Shown here one piece after another: positions 47,263 to 56,706 of a stretch of DNA of 64,000 bases. The notes under the pieces were generated by a model. It did no database searches. It saw only the letters and a program-made list of their open reading frames with translations, and was not told the DNA's origin. Location of the stretch: NCBI GenBank assembly GCA_025765615.1, contig JAIVFJ010000137.1, positions 1 through 64,000 on the forward strand, read 5' to 3'. Both the position numbers and the translations under genes were made by a program. Source of the DNA: Zopfochytrium polystomum. Taxonomy: Eukaryota; Chytridiomycota; Chytridiomycetes; Chytridiales; Chytridiaceae. Position 1 is the first letter of the stretch, and each line of letters begins with the position of its first letter.

Positions 47263-47273
47263 ATAATTCACTT
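47263..47273 (+). other. Self-primer binding site
   Basis: ATAATTCACTT, two bases after the 5' LTR, is the exact reverse complement of AAGTGAATTAT at 47180-47190. No match to a usual tRNA 3' end is apparent. This is the arrangement of the self-primed Tf1/sushi group. Confidence 0.8.
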
Positions 47274-47300
47274 CACCCTCTCCCACTACTCTCTGCCATC

Positions 47301-48224
47301 ATGTCTGACCCAAACAACACCTTCCCTGATGCAACTGCCTTCCAAGCCTTGATGGACCAATTACAAGCCCTTTCAAGACAGACACACCAACTTCAAGAAC
47401 AAGTCCTTCACCAGCAGCACCAGCTTCAACAACAACTTCACCAACAAGAACATCAAGCTCTTCCCCTGCCTCAAGCCAACCAAGCAAGAGAGCCCAAGGT
47501 TCCCAGCCCTGACAAGTTCACTGGGCTGGCCAAAGACCTTAGGAACTTCATGGCCACTGTGGAGAATGTCATCCTTCTCCAACCTTCAAGATTTCCCAGT
47601 GAGCAAGTCAAGGTTCTTTTCACAAGCACCCTCCTGTCTGGTCAAGCTCAATCATGGTACTGGTCTCTCCCAAGCACACCCACCACCCTTCAAGAGCTCT
47701 GGGAAGGGCTGGAAGCTACCTTTGGTGACCCCTACGCATCTTGGACAGCAAGATCCAAGCTCAAGCATATCAAGCAAGGAAAGCAATCTTGTGTGGCCTA
47801 CACCAACCAATTCAAGCAACTAGCCAGAGACTCTGGATACAATGATGCAGCTCTGATGGAGCTGTACCATGATGGTCTCCATGAGTCTATCCAAGACATG
47901 CTCTCCCAGTCTCTGCACATCCCTGAGACCTTGGAAGAGTACATTCTCCTTGCCATCAAGATTGACAACAGACTCTACTCCAAGAGGCTGAAGCAAAGAC
48001 AAGTAGGAACTACATCAAGACCTACCCCAGTTCCTCAAGCTCTTACAGTTCCTGAACCCATGCAAGTGGATGCAGTTGAGACACTTCCTAAGGGTCCTCT
48101 GAGCCAAGAGGAGAAAACAAGGAGGGCCCAGCAGGGACTGTGTTTTTACTGTGGCTCCAAGGAGCATGCTGTCAAGGACTGCCCAAGGAAGAAGCACCCA
48201 AACTCCCAGGTCCAGGCTCACTGA
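47301..48224 (+). CDS. gag: Chromovirus Gag
   Basis: Capsid/nucleocapsid protein of 307 residues. A Gln-rich coiled-coil-like N-terminus (residues 18-55) is followed by a capsid domain with DKFTGLAKDLRNFMATVENV, SWYWSLPST and the ELWEGLEATFGDP block. Near the C-terminus is one CCHC zinc knuckle, CFYCGSKEHAVKDC. The start is the first ATG, 40 bp after the LTR. The frame overlaps pol by 85 nt in the -1 frame, with the knuckle inside the overlap. Confidence 0.93.
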   Translation: MSDPNNTFPDATAFQALMDQLQALSRQTHQLQEQVLHQQHQLQQQLHQQEHQALPLPQANQAREPKVPSPDKFTGLAKDLRNFMATVENVILLQPSRFPSEQVKVLFTSTLLSGQAQSWYWSLPSTPTTLQELWEGLEATFGDPYASWTARSKLKHIKQGKQSCVAYTNQFKQLARDSGYNDAALMELYHDGLHESIQDMLSQSLHIPETLEEYILLAIKIDNRLYSKRLKQRQVGTTSRPTPVPQALTVPEPMQVDAVETLPKGPLSQEEKTRRAQQGLCFYCGSKEHAVKDCPRKKHPNSQVQAH

Positions 48225-51200
48225 GGGGCAATTCCCTGGACCCTCCTCCAAGCTGCCCCTGTTTCATCACCACCACCAGCACCACAAACACCTCAGATTC
48301 CAAGCCCCACCAACTCACCATGGATGTCAAGATTCAACTCTCACCCAAGTCAACCATCACAACCAAGGCCCTTATAGACTCTGGATCATCCTGCAACATC
48401 ATTGATGCCACCCTTGCCAAGTCTTGTGCCATTCCTACGATCAAGAAATCCACACCCCTCAAGGTCCACTTTGCCAATCATGCTCTGTTCAAGGAAATCA
48501 GCCATGAAACCAAGCTAAACCTCCACATCCAAGACTTTCCACCATCCATGGTCAATCTGGAAGTATTGGATCTTGGCTCACCCACATTCTCTGTCATCCT
48601 GGGATTACCATGGCTGCAAACCCAGAACCCTGCCATTGATTGGGTCACTGGTCAAGTCCAACCTCCACCAATCGGAACAGTCACCCAAAACTCAAGTCAA
48701 GCCCCCAAGTCTCATGCTCTCAAGCCCTTGATTCAAGATTCACAGCCAGCCAAGACTCCAGTTCCACAGTTCACAGTTCACAGTCAAGATTCAAGTAGAG
48801 CTCATAGAGCTCACAGTCATGGCCATGACTCTTGTTCACAGAACCCACAGTCAAAGATTCAAGTACCACAGTTCACAGTCCACATTCAAGATTCAAGTTC
48901 CACAGCTCACAGTCTTTGCCAAGAACAGAACTCTCAGTCAAAGATTCAAGAATCACAGTTCCCAGTCAGGAATTCAAGCCCCACTGCTGAAGAGCACGAC
49001 AACCTGGACTCATCAGACCTTTTGCTGGCATCCAAGCTACCAAAAGAATATCTCCCTTATGCTGATGTGTTTTCCAAGACCAAGGCAGACCTGCTACCAG
49101 CTCAGAGGCCTTATGACTGTGAAATCCCACTCAAGGATGAAACTTGCAGCCCACCTTTCAAGCCACTGTACCACCTCTCTCCACCAGAAGCCAAGGCCCT
49201 CCAAGAATACATTGAAGAAATGCTGAACAAGGGATTCATCCAACCTTCCAAGTCACCAGCTGGAGCTCCCATCTTTTTTGTCAAGAAGAAGGATGGGGGA
49301 CTGAGACCCTGTGTGGACTACAGAGATCTCAATGAGATGACAGTCAAGAACCGCTATCCACTGCCTCTCATCTCTGAATTACTGGACAAACTGAGCCATG
49401 CAAGGATATTTTCCAAGATTGACCTCAGAGGTGCCTACAATTTGGTCAGAATTAAGCCCCAGGATCAATGGAAGACTGCCTTCAGATGCAAATACGGTCA
49501 CTTTGAGTACTTGGTTATGCCCTTTGGACTTACCAATGCTCCAGCTATTTTCCAAGGCATGATGAATGACATCTTCAGGGATATTCTGGACCTTTTTGTC
49601 ATTGTCTACCTGGATGATATCCTGGTATTTTCATCTGACACTGCAAGCCATATGGGACATGTCAAGACTGTCTTGGAGAGACTCAGACAGCATCACCTCT
49701 ATGCAAAGCTGGAGAAGTGTGAATTCCACAAGACCTCCATTGAGTTTTTGGGGTTCATTGTGTCTGACAAAGGGATCTCCATGGCACCAGACAAGATCCA
49801 AACTATTCTTGAATGGAAGGCTCCAAATTCCATCAAGGATGTTCAAAGCTTCCTTGGATTTTGCAACTTCTACAGAACCTTCATTGCCAACTATTCTGCC
49901 ATAGCCAAGCCTCTCACTGATCTCACCAAGAAGACCACCAAGTTTGAATGGACCCCAGCAGCAGAGCAAGCCTGGCTAGCTCTTAAGACAGCAACCACAA
50001 GTGCACCACTCCTTAAGCATGTGGATCCCTTGCTTCCCTTCACCTTGGAAACTGATGCCTCAGACTATGCCCTTGGCGCTGTTCTGTCCCAGCCAAGCTC
50101 TCAGGAACCCTCTGCTCCTCTGCATCCAGTGGCATATTACTCCAGGAAGCTGAACAGTGCTGAGTGTAACTACACAGTCCATGACAAGGAGTTGCTTGCA
50201 ATTGTGGAAGCATTCAAATTCTGGAGACACTACTTGGCTGGTTCTAAAGGCATCTCTGTCTATTCTGATCACAAGAACCTCACCTTCTTCAGGGCAAGGA
50301 GGTTGCTCAAGCAGAGGCATGCCAGGTGGGCTGAACTGCTCTCTGAGTATGACTTTAAGCTGTGCTATTCTCCTGGCCACCTTAACACTGTGGCTGATGC
50401 CCTGTCAAGAAGAACAGACCTTGCACCTGAAGGGGGAGATGGTTTCACCCCACCATCCAAGACACACCTTTCATTGCTTCCTGACAGTGTGTGGGCCCAT
50501 GCTATTTCCAAGGACCCCAAGCCTCACAAGATTCAAATCAGCCAAGAAGAGGAAAAACTTGAGATACTCAAGACAAGGCATGATGCAGCAACAGCTGGAC
50601 ACCCAGGAGAGCACAAGACATATGAGCTTGTTTCCAGAGACTTCTACTGGCCAGGCATGAGGAAGTACATCAAGAGCTATGTCAGCAGCTGTGAAACCTG
50701 TCAAAGAAACAAATCCAGCAGACACAAGCCCTATGGACTTCTGGAGCCCCTCCCAATTGCCATCAGCCCTTGGTCATCAATATCCATGGACTTCATTGTG
50801 AAACTGCCCCCATCCCATGGATTTGACTCTATCCTTGTTGTCATCTGCAGAAGGACAAAGTTGGCCCATTTCATCCCCTGCACTGAGAATATAGATGCAC
50901 AAGGAACAGCAGACCTGTTTTTGCAGCACATATTCAGGCTCCATGGGCTGCCTCAGTCAATCGTCAGTGACAGAGGACCACAGTTCAGATCTCAATTTTG
51001 GAAAGCACTCACAGCAGCCCTTGGAATCAAGTCTCAACTGTCAACTGCTTATCACCCTCAGACTGATGGACAAACAGAAAGAACAAACCAGACTCTGGAG
51101 CAGTATTTGAGGTGCTATGTCAGCTATCAACAGGATGATTGGCCCACCCTCCTTCCACTGGCAGAATTTGCTCTCAACAATTCTCTCCACTCAAGCACCC

Positions 51201-51859
51201 AGCTATCTCCTTTCTTTGCAACCTATGGCTTCAATCCAAGAGGAGATCTTCTGGGACAAGAGACCCTATCCAATGTCCAAGCTCCTGCTGCGGCTTCACA
51301 CTTACATAAGCTCAAGATCATCAACTCCTTCCTGGACTCCACCCTGAAGCAAGCCCAAGAAGATGCCTCAAGATTTGCCAACACTCACAGAATGGACCAT
51401 GACCTTGCTGTGGGTCAGCAAGTTTGGCTTCTGAGGAAGAACTTGCAGACCAAAAGACCAAGTCCCAAGCTAGACAACCTCAAGTTGGGACCTTTCAAGA
51501 TCTTGGAGCAAATCAATCCAGTCACCTTCAAGCTGGATCTCCCTGCATCCATGAAGATCCACCCAGTTTTCCATGTCAGCCTTTTAGAGAAGTTTGTGGC
51601 CAATTCCATTCCAGGCAGAGTTGTTCCTCCTCCTCCTCCAGTTGAGGTAGAAGGTGAAGAGGAATTTGAGGTTGAACAAATCTTGGATGCCAAGTGGTTT
51701 GGAAGAACACTCAAGTTCCTTGTTAAGTGGAAAGATTACTCAGATGCTGACAACACCTGGGAGCCTGAGTCAAACCTCACTCACTGCCAAGACCTTCTGC
51801 TCGAGTTTAAGACCAGGTACCCCACCAAGTTGCAGAAGAGGCCTAAAAGGGGGAGATGA
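48140..51859 (+). CDS. pol: Chromovirus Pol (protease, RT, RNase H, integrase, chromodomain)
   Basis: About 1240 residues, in the -1 frame relative to gag and presumably made by frameshifting; I see no classical slippery heptamer. Domains in order: protease with ALIDSGSSCNIID; reverse transcriptase with RPCVDYRDLNEMTVKNRYPL, FKIDL-type FSKIDLRGAYN and YLDDILVFS; RNase H with LETDASDYALGAVLSQ; the H2C2 integrase zinc region (HDAATAGHPGEHK then CETCQRNK). The integrase core has MDFIVKLP, VSDRGPQFRSQFW and YHPQTDGQTERTNQTLEQYL, giving D, D, E. A GPF-type module (LGPFKILEQINPVTFKL) and a chromodomain, FEVEQILDAKWFG then FLVKWKDYSDADNTWEPESN, follow. There are no stops or frameshifts. The TGA stop at 51857-51859 abuts the 3' LTR. 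Confidence 0.96.
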   Translation: MFLLWLQGACCQGLPKEEAPKLPGPGSLRGNSLDPPPSCPCFITTTSTTNTSDSKPHQLTMDVKIQLSPKSTITTKALIDSGSSCNIIDATLAKSCAIPTIKKSTPLKVHFANHALFKEISHETKLNLHIQDFPPSMVNLEVLDLGSPTFSVILGLPWLQTQNPAIDWVTGQVQPPPIGTVTQNSSQAPKSHALKPLIQDSQPAKTPVPQFTVHSQDSSRAHRAHSHGHDSCSQNPQSKIQVPQFTVHIQDSSSTAHSLCQEQNSQSKIQESQFPVRNSSPTAEEHDNLDSSDLLLASKLPKEYLPYADVFSKTKADLLPAQRPYDCEIPLKDETCSPPFKPLYHLSPPEAKALQEYIEEMLNKGFIQPSKSPAGAPIFFVKKKDGGLRPCVDYRDLNEMTVKNRYPLPLISELLDKLSHARIFSKIDLRGAYNLVRIKPQDQWKTAFRCKYGHFEYLVMPFGLTNAPAIFQGMMNDIFRDILDLFVIVYLDDILVFSSDTASHMGHVKTVLERLRQHHLYAKLEKCEFHKTSIEFLGFIVSDKGISMAPDKIQTILEWKAPNSIKDVQSFLGFCNFYRTFIANYSAIAKPLTDLTKKTTKFEWTPAAEQAWLALKTATTSAPLLKHVDPLLPFTLETDASDYALGAVLSQPSSQEPSAPLHPVAYYSRKLNSAECNYTVHDKELLAIVEAFKFWRHYLAGSKGISVYSDHKNLTFFRARRLLKQRHARWAELLSEYDFKLCYSPGHLNTVADALSRRTDLAPEGGDGFTPPSKTHLSLLPDSVWAHAISKDPKPHKIQISQEEEKLEILKTRHDAATAGHPGEHKTYELVSRDFYWPGMRKYIKSYVSSCETCQRNKSSRHKPYGLLEPLPIAISPWSSISMDFIVKLPPSHGFDSILVVICRRTKLAHFIPCTENIDAQGTADLFLQHIFRLHGLPQSIVSDRGPQFRSQFWKALTAALGIKSQLSTAYHPQTDGQTERTNQTLEQYLRCYVSYQQDDWPTLLPLAEFALNNSLHSSTQLSPFFATYGFNPRGDLLGQETLSNVQAPAAASHLHKLKIINSFLDSTLKQAQEDASRFANTHRMDHDLAVGQQVWLLRKNLQTKRPSPKLDNLKLGPFKILEQINPVTFKLDLPASMKIHPVFHVSLLEKFVANSIPGRVVPPPPPVEVEGEEEFEVEQILDAKWFGRTLKFLVKWKDYSDADNTWEPESNLTHCQDLLLEFKTRYPTKLQKRPKRGR
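51845..51856 (+). other. Polypurine tract
   Basis: AAAAGGGGGAGA lies just before the 3' LTR start at 51860, inside the last pol codons. It primes plus-strand DNA in LTR elements. Confidence 0.8.
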
Positions 51860-52212
51860 TGTTATGAATCACCCTCTGGAAACCTCTGGAACCTTCTAGA
51901 ACATTCCTTCATGGAACCTTCTGGAACCTTCTGGAACCTTCTAGAACATTCCTTCATGGAACCTTGTGGAACCTTCTGGAACCTTCTTTGCTTTCCTGAC
52001 TTGTCTTGTTGTCATTGGTATCATTGGTATCATTGTATTACTAATTGCTCTTTCTGGAACTTTCTTGGAGTCTTGACAAGGAAGACTCTCAAAAGGTATA
52101 AAAGGGGGATGGGGGACCTGTCCCATCCCTCAAGTGAATTATTGTTTCCAATACAATCATCACTCCTCTCAGTTCCTTGTCTGCCTTGTCCTGTCCTGCC
52201 CTGTTCCTGACA
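51860..52212 (+). repeat. 3' LTR of the chromovirus (45-bp longer)
   Basis: 353 bp. Matches the 5' LTR apart from a 45-bp tandem duplication near its start (about 51899-51955). The duplication adds nine 5-bp units to the pentamer array without shifting its phase. Confidence 0.93.
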
Positions 52213-52275
52213 TTGCTCAGTGGTTGGAGCACTCCCTTCAATTGGGAAGGTGCCAAATTCAAGACAAGCCGACTG
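52213..52275 (+). other. tRNA-like sequence at the chromovirus insertion site
   Basis: TTGCTCAGTGG resembles a Pol III A box (one mismatch). It is followed by an anticodon-arm-like TCCC TTCAATT GGGA and a poor B-box-like AAATTCAAGAC. The acceptor stem does not close, so it is a tRNA-derived repeat (SINE head) or decayed tRNA, not a working gene. The 5' portion (GCTTCCTTGCT) lies on the other side of the element at 46942-46952. Confidence 0.4.
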
Positions 52276-52975
52276 TTGGGCTGCCACCATGTCCAGCTAA
52301 TAACCCCTCACTTTTGGAATGACTAAGGAGTGAACTACTTCTGTGGGAGAAGTGCAAAGTCCAGATGCCTAGCTACCTTGATGTAATACCTCATATGAGT
52401 GGTATGAGAAGACAGGGCTTTTCTTTCTCTTTCTGTTGATGATTTGTCGGGAAAGTTGTAATTAAAATTGGCGTTGCAATGAATGATTGGAACCGCACCG
52501 CGAAGAGACAGCACAGTTGTAAATATTGCATGAAAAAAGAGAAGTGGACGCTCAAAGCAACAAGGGAACAAAGAAGGCAACCATGTCACAAGCCGGGCAA
52601 GAAGGAAAACGACAAGACGCGGTGGATTTCACTTTCATTTTTTCTTTTTCGGAACCCAATGCCGGAGCCGCCGTTGCGAAACTCCGTGTCAGCTCGGACA
52701 TTTCCTCCCCCAAAAAAGTTTCGGACCGAGAGTCACATGGTCGAACCGTCGATCGATTTATGTAATGTTTTTGACAAAATTGGACATTCAAAAAAGGTCA
52801 CGCGGGAATCCATTCTCCTTCGAAAACAGAAAAAAATTATCAGCTGGGAGCGGCAACCCGCGATGGCGGTGCGATAAGATCCGCCACTTGATGCTTTTGA
52901 ATTAAATTATTTTTTTTTCCCTGCAGTTTGATGATTTGTCGGAAAGAGTCGGGCTGCTGCTTCAGCTGCTTCATG
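52276..52975. other. Intergenic sequence
   Basis: No repeat family or gene recognised. A plus-strand open frame (52479-52877) has no conserved features. Confidence 0.3.
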
Positions 52976-53324
52976 CTACTTGATTGGACAGCCGACACAC
53001 ACACACTCGGTGTCGCCCCAAACCACTCGGACGTCTTGCCCGTCGCTGTCCACGGCGACACTCCCCACGGAGCCGCCGTAAAGAGCCGCACGACCACCAG
53101 GAATGTCGAGGTTGCGGACGCCGCAACCACGCGCGGGGCGGTAATTGTGTTTAAACGATCGTGCCCGGTGGGGTGTGACAGCGGGGTTGAGTACCAATGG
53201 CAGTAAGAGATGAGAAAAAGGGAAGCATAGCTTACCCACCACCCCACCACTTACGTTGCCTCCGCCCCCGCCCCGGACACCCCCTCCTCCAAAAGGGTCT
53301 GACTGACCGGAAGCTGCCGGCCAT
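52976..53324 (-). CDS. Possible short two-exon gene, unidentified
   Basis: An ATG at 53324 (MAGSFRSVRPFWRRGCPGRG) leads to a consensus donor AAC/GTAAGTGG near 53254. Downstream, a Gly/Val-rich stretch (ALYGGSVGSVAVDSDG, then VRVVWGDTECVCVGC) ends PIK at a stop near 52976. Neither part resembles a known family and the join is not proven. Confidence 0.2.
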
Positions 53325-53877
53325 GGCAGACAAAAAAAAAATAAAAATAAATAAATAATCATTCATGTCAAGGCGGGGAAGACAAAAACGCGAAGGTCTT
53401 TGTTTGATTCCGTAATTGAAGGGCTGGACCAGAGACACAGACAGAGAGACCGAAGCGGAGACTGAGAAACAAGTCGAGTCAGTCATGTGAGTGGAGGGGA
53501 TCGACGAACAAGAAACAATAACAACAAAAAAAAAATAATAAATTTTGTAAATAAACAACCAAGGAATTGAACCAAGAAATTCATGTTTGTTTGAGGCTTC
53601 TCGCTCCAACCGGCAACGCGCGTATAAAAAGGGGCAGGCTTACACGCAATGAGGAGGCAGAGAACCCGGTCACTCCGCCCCCCCTTCTCTCTCCGTCTCT
53701 CCCTCTCTCCCTCTCTCTGTCTCTCTCCCCTCTCTCCCTCTCTCGGTCGTCACTCTTCTTTCGGTCTGTCTGTCTACTCACTCTCCGTCCCTCATCATCC
53801 TGCTGACGGTAATCAGAAAAGAAAAGAAAAAGAAACGAAAAAAAAAACAAAAAAACCCCCCGGCACACAACCACACA
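53325..53877. other. Upstream region of the Jen1-like gene
   Basis: AT-rich to about 53560, then the promoter described separately and a CT-rich leader (53690-53780) before the ATG at 53878. Confidence 0.5.
53623..53630 (+). promoter_or_regulatory. Probable TATA box of the Jen1-like gene
   Basis: TATAAAAA followed by GGGGCAGG, 248 bp upstream of the ATG. A long pyrimidine tract typical of fungal leaders lies between them. Confidence 0.5.
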
Positions 53878-55644
53878 ATGGCCGAACAACAGCAGCAGCA
53901 GCAGCAGCAGCAGCAGACGCAGCAGGCGGTCGCCCCCGAGTCGACCATCTCGCTCGCTAACCTGAAGACCGCGCTCACCAACCTCTACACCGAGCCGATC
54001 ACCAAGCCGCAGAACCCCTGGACACTGCTCACCAAGCTCAACAGGCGCCAGTGGCTCACCTTTGGCGCCGCCTTCCTCGGATGGTCGCTCGACGCCATGG
54101 ACTACTTCCTTCTGACCTTGGCAGTGCCAGACATCGTCACCGAGTTCAAGAAGCAAGATTCGTGGATCACAACCACCGCAGTCACCCAGGCTATCACTAT
54201 CACCCTGCTCCTGCGCCCCGTCGGCGCCCTCGCTTTCGGCTTGGCCGGTGACCGCTGGGGTCGGCGCTGGCCGCTCATGGCGAACGTCATTGTGAGTGTT
54301 CACCGACCCCGCTGCTTTTCGTTTTGCTCTGCGTTTCGTTTGCAGTGTGGTAACCTCAACATCGTCTTTTCCTTGTGGCTACTTAGATGTACTCGATTCT
54401 GGAGCTCTGCTCAGGCTTTGCGCCAAACTATGCCGTGTTTTTGTTCATTCGTGCCCTCTTCGGTATTGCAATGGGTAGGTTTAGCCGCAACTCTCTTGAA
54501 TTTTTTCGCTTGTTCTTAGCTTATTGCAGTGCAATTGCTAACATGTGCCCCCAAAAGGTGGTGAATGGGGTCTTGGTGCATCGCTTGCAATGGAGGCTAT
54601 CCCTCCTGAGTGCCGCGGTCTGTTTAGTGGTAAGCAACTTCACCCTTCACCCCCACTTCCCCCTAAATCGCCGGTCTAATGCCGATACTTCAAATAGGCA
54701 TTCTGCAGCAAGGCTACGCCTTCGGAAACCTGCTTGCCTCAGGCCTGTACTATGCGATCTACGCGAGGTACCCCAACCAGTGGCGCGTCCTGTTCTACGT
54801 CGGCTGCTTCCCGGCCGTCCTGGTGATTTTCATTCGATTCTTCGTGCCAGAGTCGGAGGCCTACAACCTGCAGAACGAGCGCCGCGCAAAGACCAACTCC
54901 AACTTCCTCCGCGACATTGGCGTCACCTTCAAGGCCTACGCGCCCCGCGCCATCTACTGCATTATCCTAATGTCGTGCTTCAACTTCTTCTCGCACGGCT
55001 CGCAGGACTTGTACCCGACCTACATCACGACGACGCTCGGATACTCCAGCGACCAAAAGGCCGCGACCGTTGCCATCTCGTCTACCGGCGCCATCATCGG
55101 CGGCACCATCATTGGGTACTTTGGCCAGTACTTTGGCCGCCGCCGCGCAATCATCCTCTGCGCCTTCTGCGCCGGCTGCATCATCTACCCGTGGGCGTTC
55201 AGCCCGAACCTGCCGTCCGTCCAGGTCGCCGGCTTCTTTATGCAGTTCTTTGTCCAGGGCGCCTGGGGCTGCGTCCCGTCGTACCTCACCGAGATCTCGC
55301 CGCCCGCCATCCGCGCCACCTTCCCCGGCCTGATGTACAACATTGGAAACATGGTCAGCGCGTCGTCTGCGACGATCGAGTCGGCCATCGGCGACAAGTA
55401 CCCGACCATCAACAGCGCGGGCAAGGAGGTCCCCAACTATGGACTGACCCAGGCCATCTTCATTGGCATCACCGTCGTGGGCATGATTATCACCATCTCC
55501 ATCGGAAAGGAGGCGCGCAACGCAAACTTGGTCACTGGACGGCTGGTGTCGACCGACGAGGAGCCGTCGAGCGAAGTGAACGTGGACCCCAAGAAGTCTA
55601 CTACCGATGTCTTTATTGTTTCCTCCGACCCTGAGGCCAAGTGA
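53878..55644 (+). CDS. JEN1: Jen1-type monocarboxylate/proton symporter
   Basis: Plasma-membrane MFS carrier for lactate, pyruvate or related acids. Four exons: 53878-54291, 54387-54474, 54558-54629 and 54698-55644, giving 506 residues. A poly-Gln N-terminus is followed by FLGWSLDAMDYFLLTLAVPD, FGLAGDRWGRRWPL, FIRALFGIAMGGGEWGLGAS, AIPPECRGLFSGILQQGYAF and the family signature NFFSHGSQDLYPT, which fits NxxSHxSQDxxxT exactly. Later are GYFGQYFGRRRAI and YLTEISPPAIRATFPGLMYN. About 12 membrane spans are expected. The C-terminal tail is acidic and Ser-rich. The substrate cannot be fixed from sequence. Confidence 0.93.
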
Positions 55645-56435
55645 AAGAAATGATGATCTCTGTTGTTTGGACCCGACCCCCACACCCTTTCCTTCCACAT
55701 GCTGTAACATTCATCGTACCTCCCTTTTCTTTTCTTTTCTTTTCTTTCCTTTCTTTTCCTTTCTTTTCTTTTCCTTTCCCCCCCCTCCGCCAGCCTCCTC
55801 GATTTTTTTGTCTTCCTCATCACCCCTCGTCCATTTGCCTTTTTCACCTCGAACCCCAGCTTCTGAATGGAAAGGGAGAAAAAAAAAAATATAAAATGAA
55901 CCAGTTTTCGGACAAGGCTGTCTGTTTCCTTGATTATTAGAAGCTGGAAAGGGAGAAGAAAATGGACCCCGTTTTTCTTGCACTTTTTTTCCTTCGTTGT
56001 TTTCTTTCCTTCTTGGGAAGGAGGGGCTCTGCTGAGGGAATTACATAGTAAATGGGTAATGATTTTTTTTTTCCTTTCCAGTCAGTACCGAACAAAAAAA
56101 ATTTTTGACTCTTTTCTGATAAATATAGCGAAATTGTTTATCCAAACCAATCCATCCAAATCGGGCCAACCAAGACAAAAAGTGAGCAAAAGAGGACAAA
56201 AAAAACGAGCGCGACCGCCCGGACGACGATCGAGCAAAAGACTGTTTCAAAACAAAAGAGAGAGAAAAAAAAGAAGAAAAAAAGAAACATTTCTAAGAAA
56301 GGGGAGCAATATATATAAAGGAAAGGAGAAAGCGAAAAGGGTGCATGCGAGAGAGAAACAAAAGCAAAAAAGAGCAAAGAAAAGAAAGTAGAGACACCCA
56401 CTGGTTGTTAGACAGAGAGAGAGAGCGAGAGAGAG

Positions 56436-56486
<51 letters not shown>

Positions 56487-56706
56487 TAGGCCAGACTACC
56501 CTTGCACCCCCTGAAAAACCGGGCCCACCTTCTCTACCTTCTCTACCTTCCCTACCCCTCCTTCCCCCCAACTACTCCCCCATCAACTGTCACCGAACCC
56601 ACACACTCACTAACACGCACACCCACCGCACATCCGGCGCATACACACGCAGGAGGCAAAAGGCAGCACAAGACAAAACAGACTCAACCCCAGCGAAAGG
56701 ATTACT
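55645..56706. other. Intergenic region with TTTTCTTTCC and GA-rich tracts
   Basis: Pyrimidine-rich 3' flank (55725-55800), A-rich sequence (56060-56400), and a GA microsatellite at 56414-56482 in the likely leader of the next gene. No gene recognised. Confidence 0.5.

Larger units (their letters stand above)
46953..52212 (+). mobile_element. Full-length Ty3/gypsy chromovirus (Tf1/sushi-like)
   Basis: A complete LTR retrotransposon: 5' LTR 46953-47260, gag 47301-48224, pol up to 51859, 3' LTR 51860-52212. It is flanked by the perfect 5-bp target duplication TTGCT (46948-46952 and 52213-52217). The LTRs look identical by eye except for a 45-bp tandem duplication in the 3' LTR, so insertion is recent. 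The open frames are unbroken and all catalytic motifs are present. A C-terminal chromodomain and a self-complementary primer-binding site place it with Tf1/sushi-type chromoviruses. The same family left a solo LTR at 20916. Confidence 0.96.

Noticed and set aside
48140..48224. Classical -1 slippery heptamer in the gag-pol overlap
   Set aside because: The only T-rich run (TGTTTTTAC) does not fit X XXY YYZ in the gag frame, so the recoding mechanism is left open.
52213..52275. Functional tRNA gene
   Set aside because: Only the A box and an anticodon-like arm are plausible; the acceptor stem does not pair and the B box has several mismatches.
53581..54303. Minus-strand 240-codon frame
   Set aside because: Antisense of the Jen1 first exon and its CT-rich leader; Leu and Arg-Glu repeats come from CAG and CT tracts.
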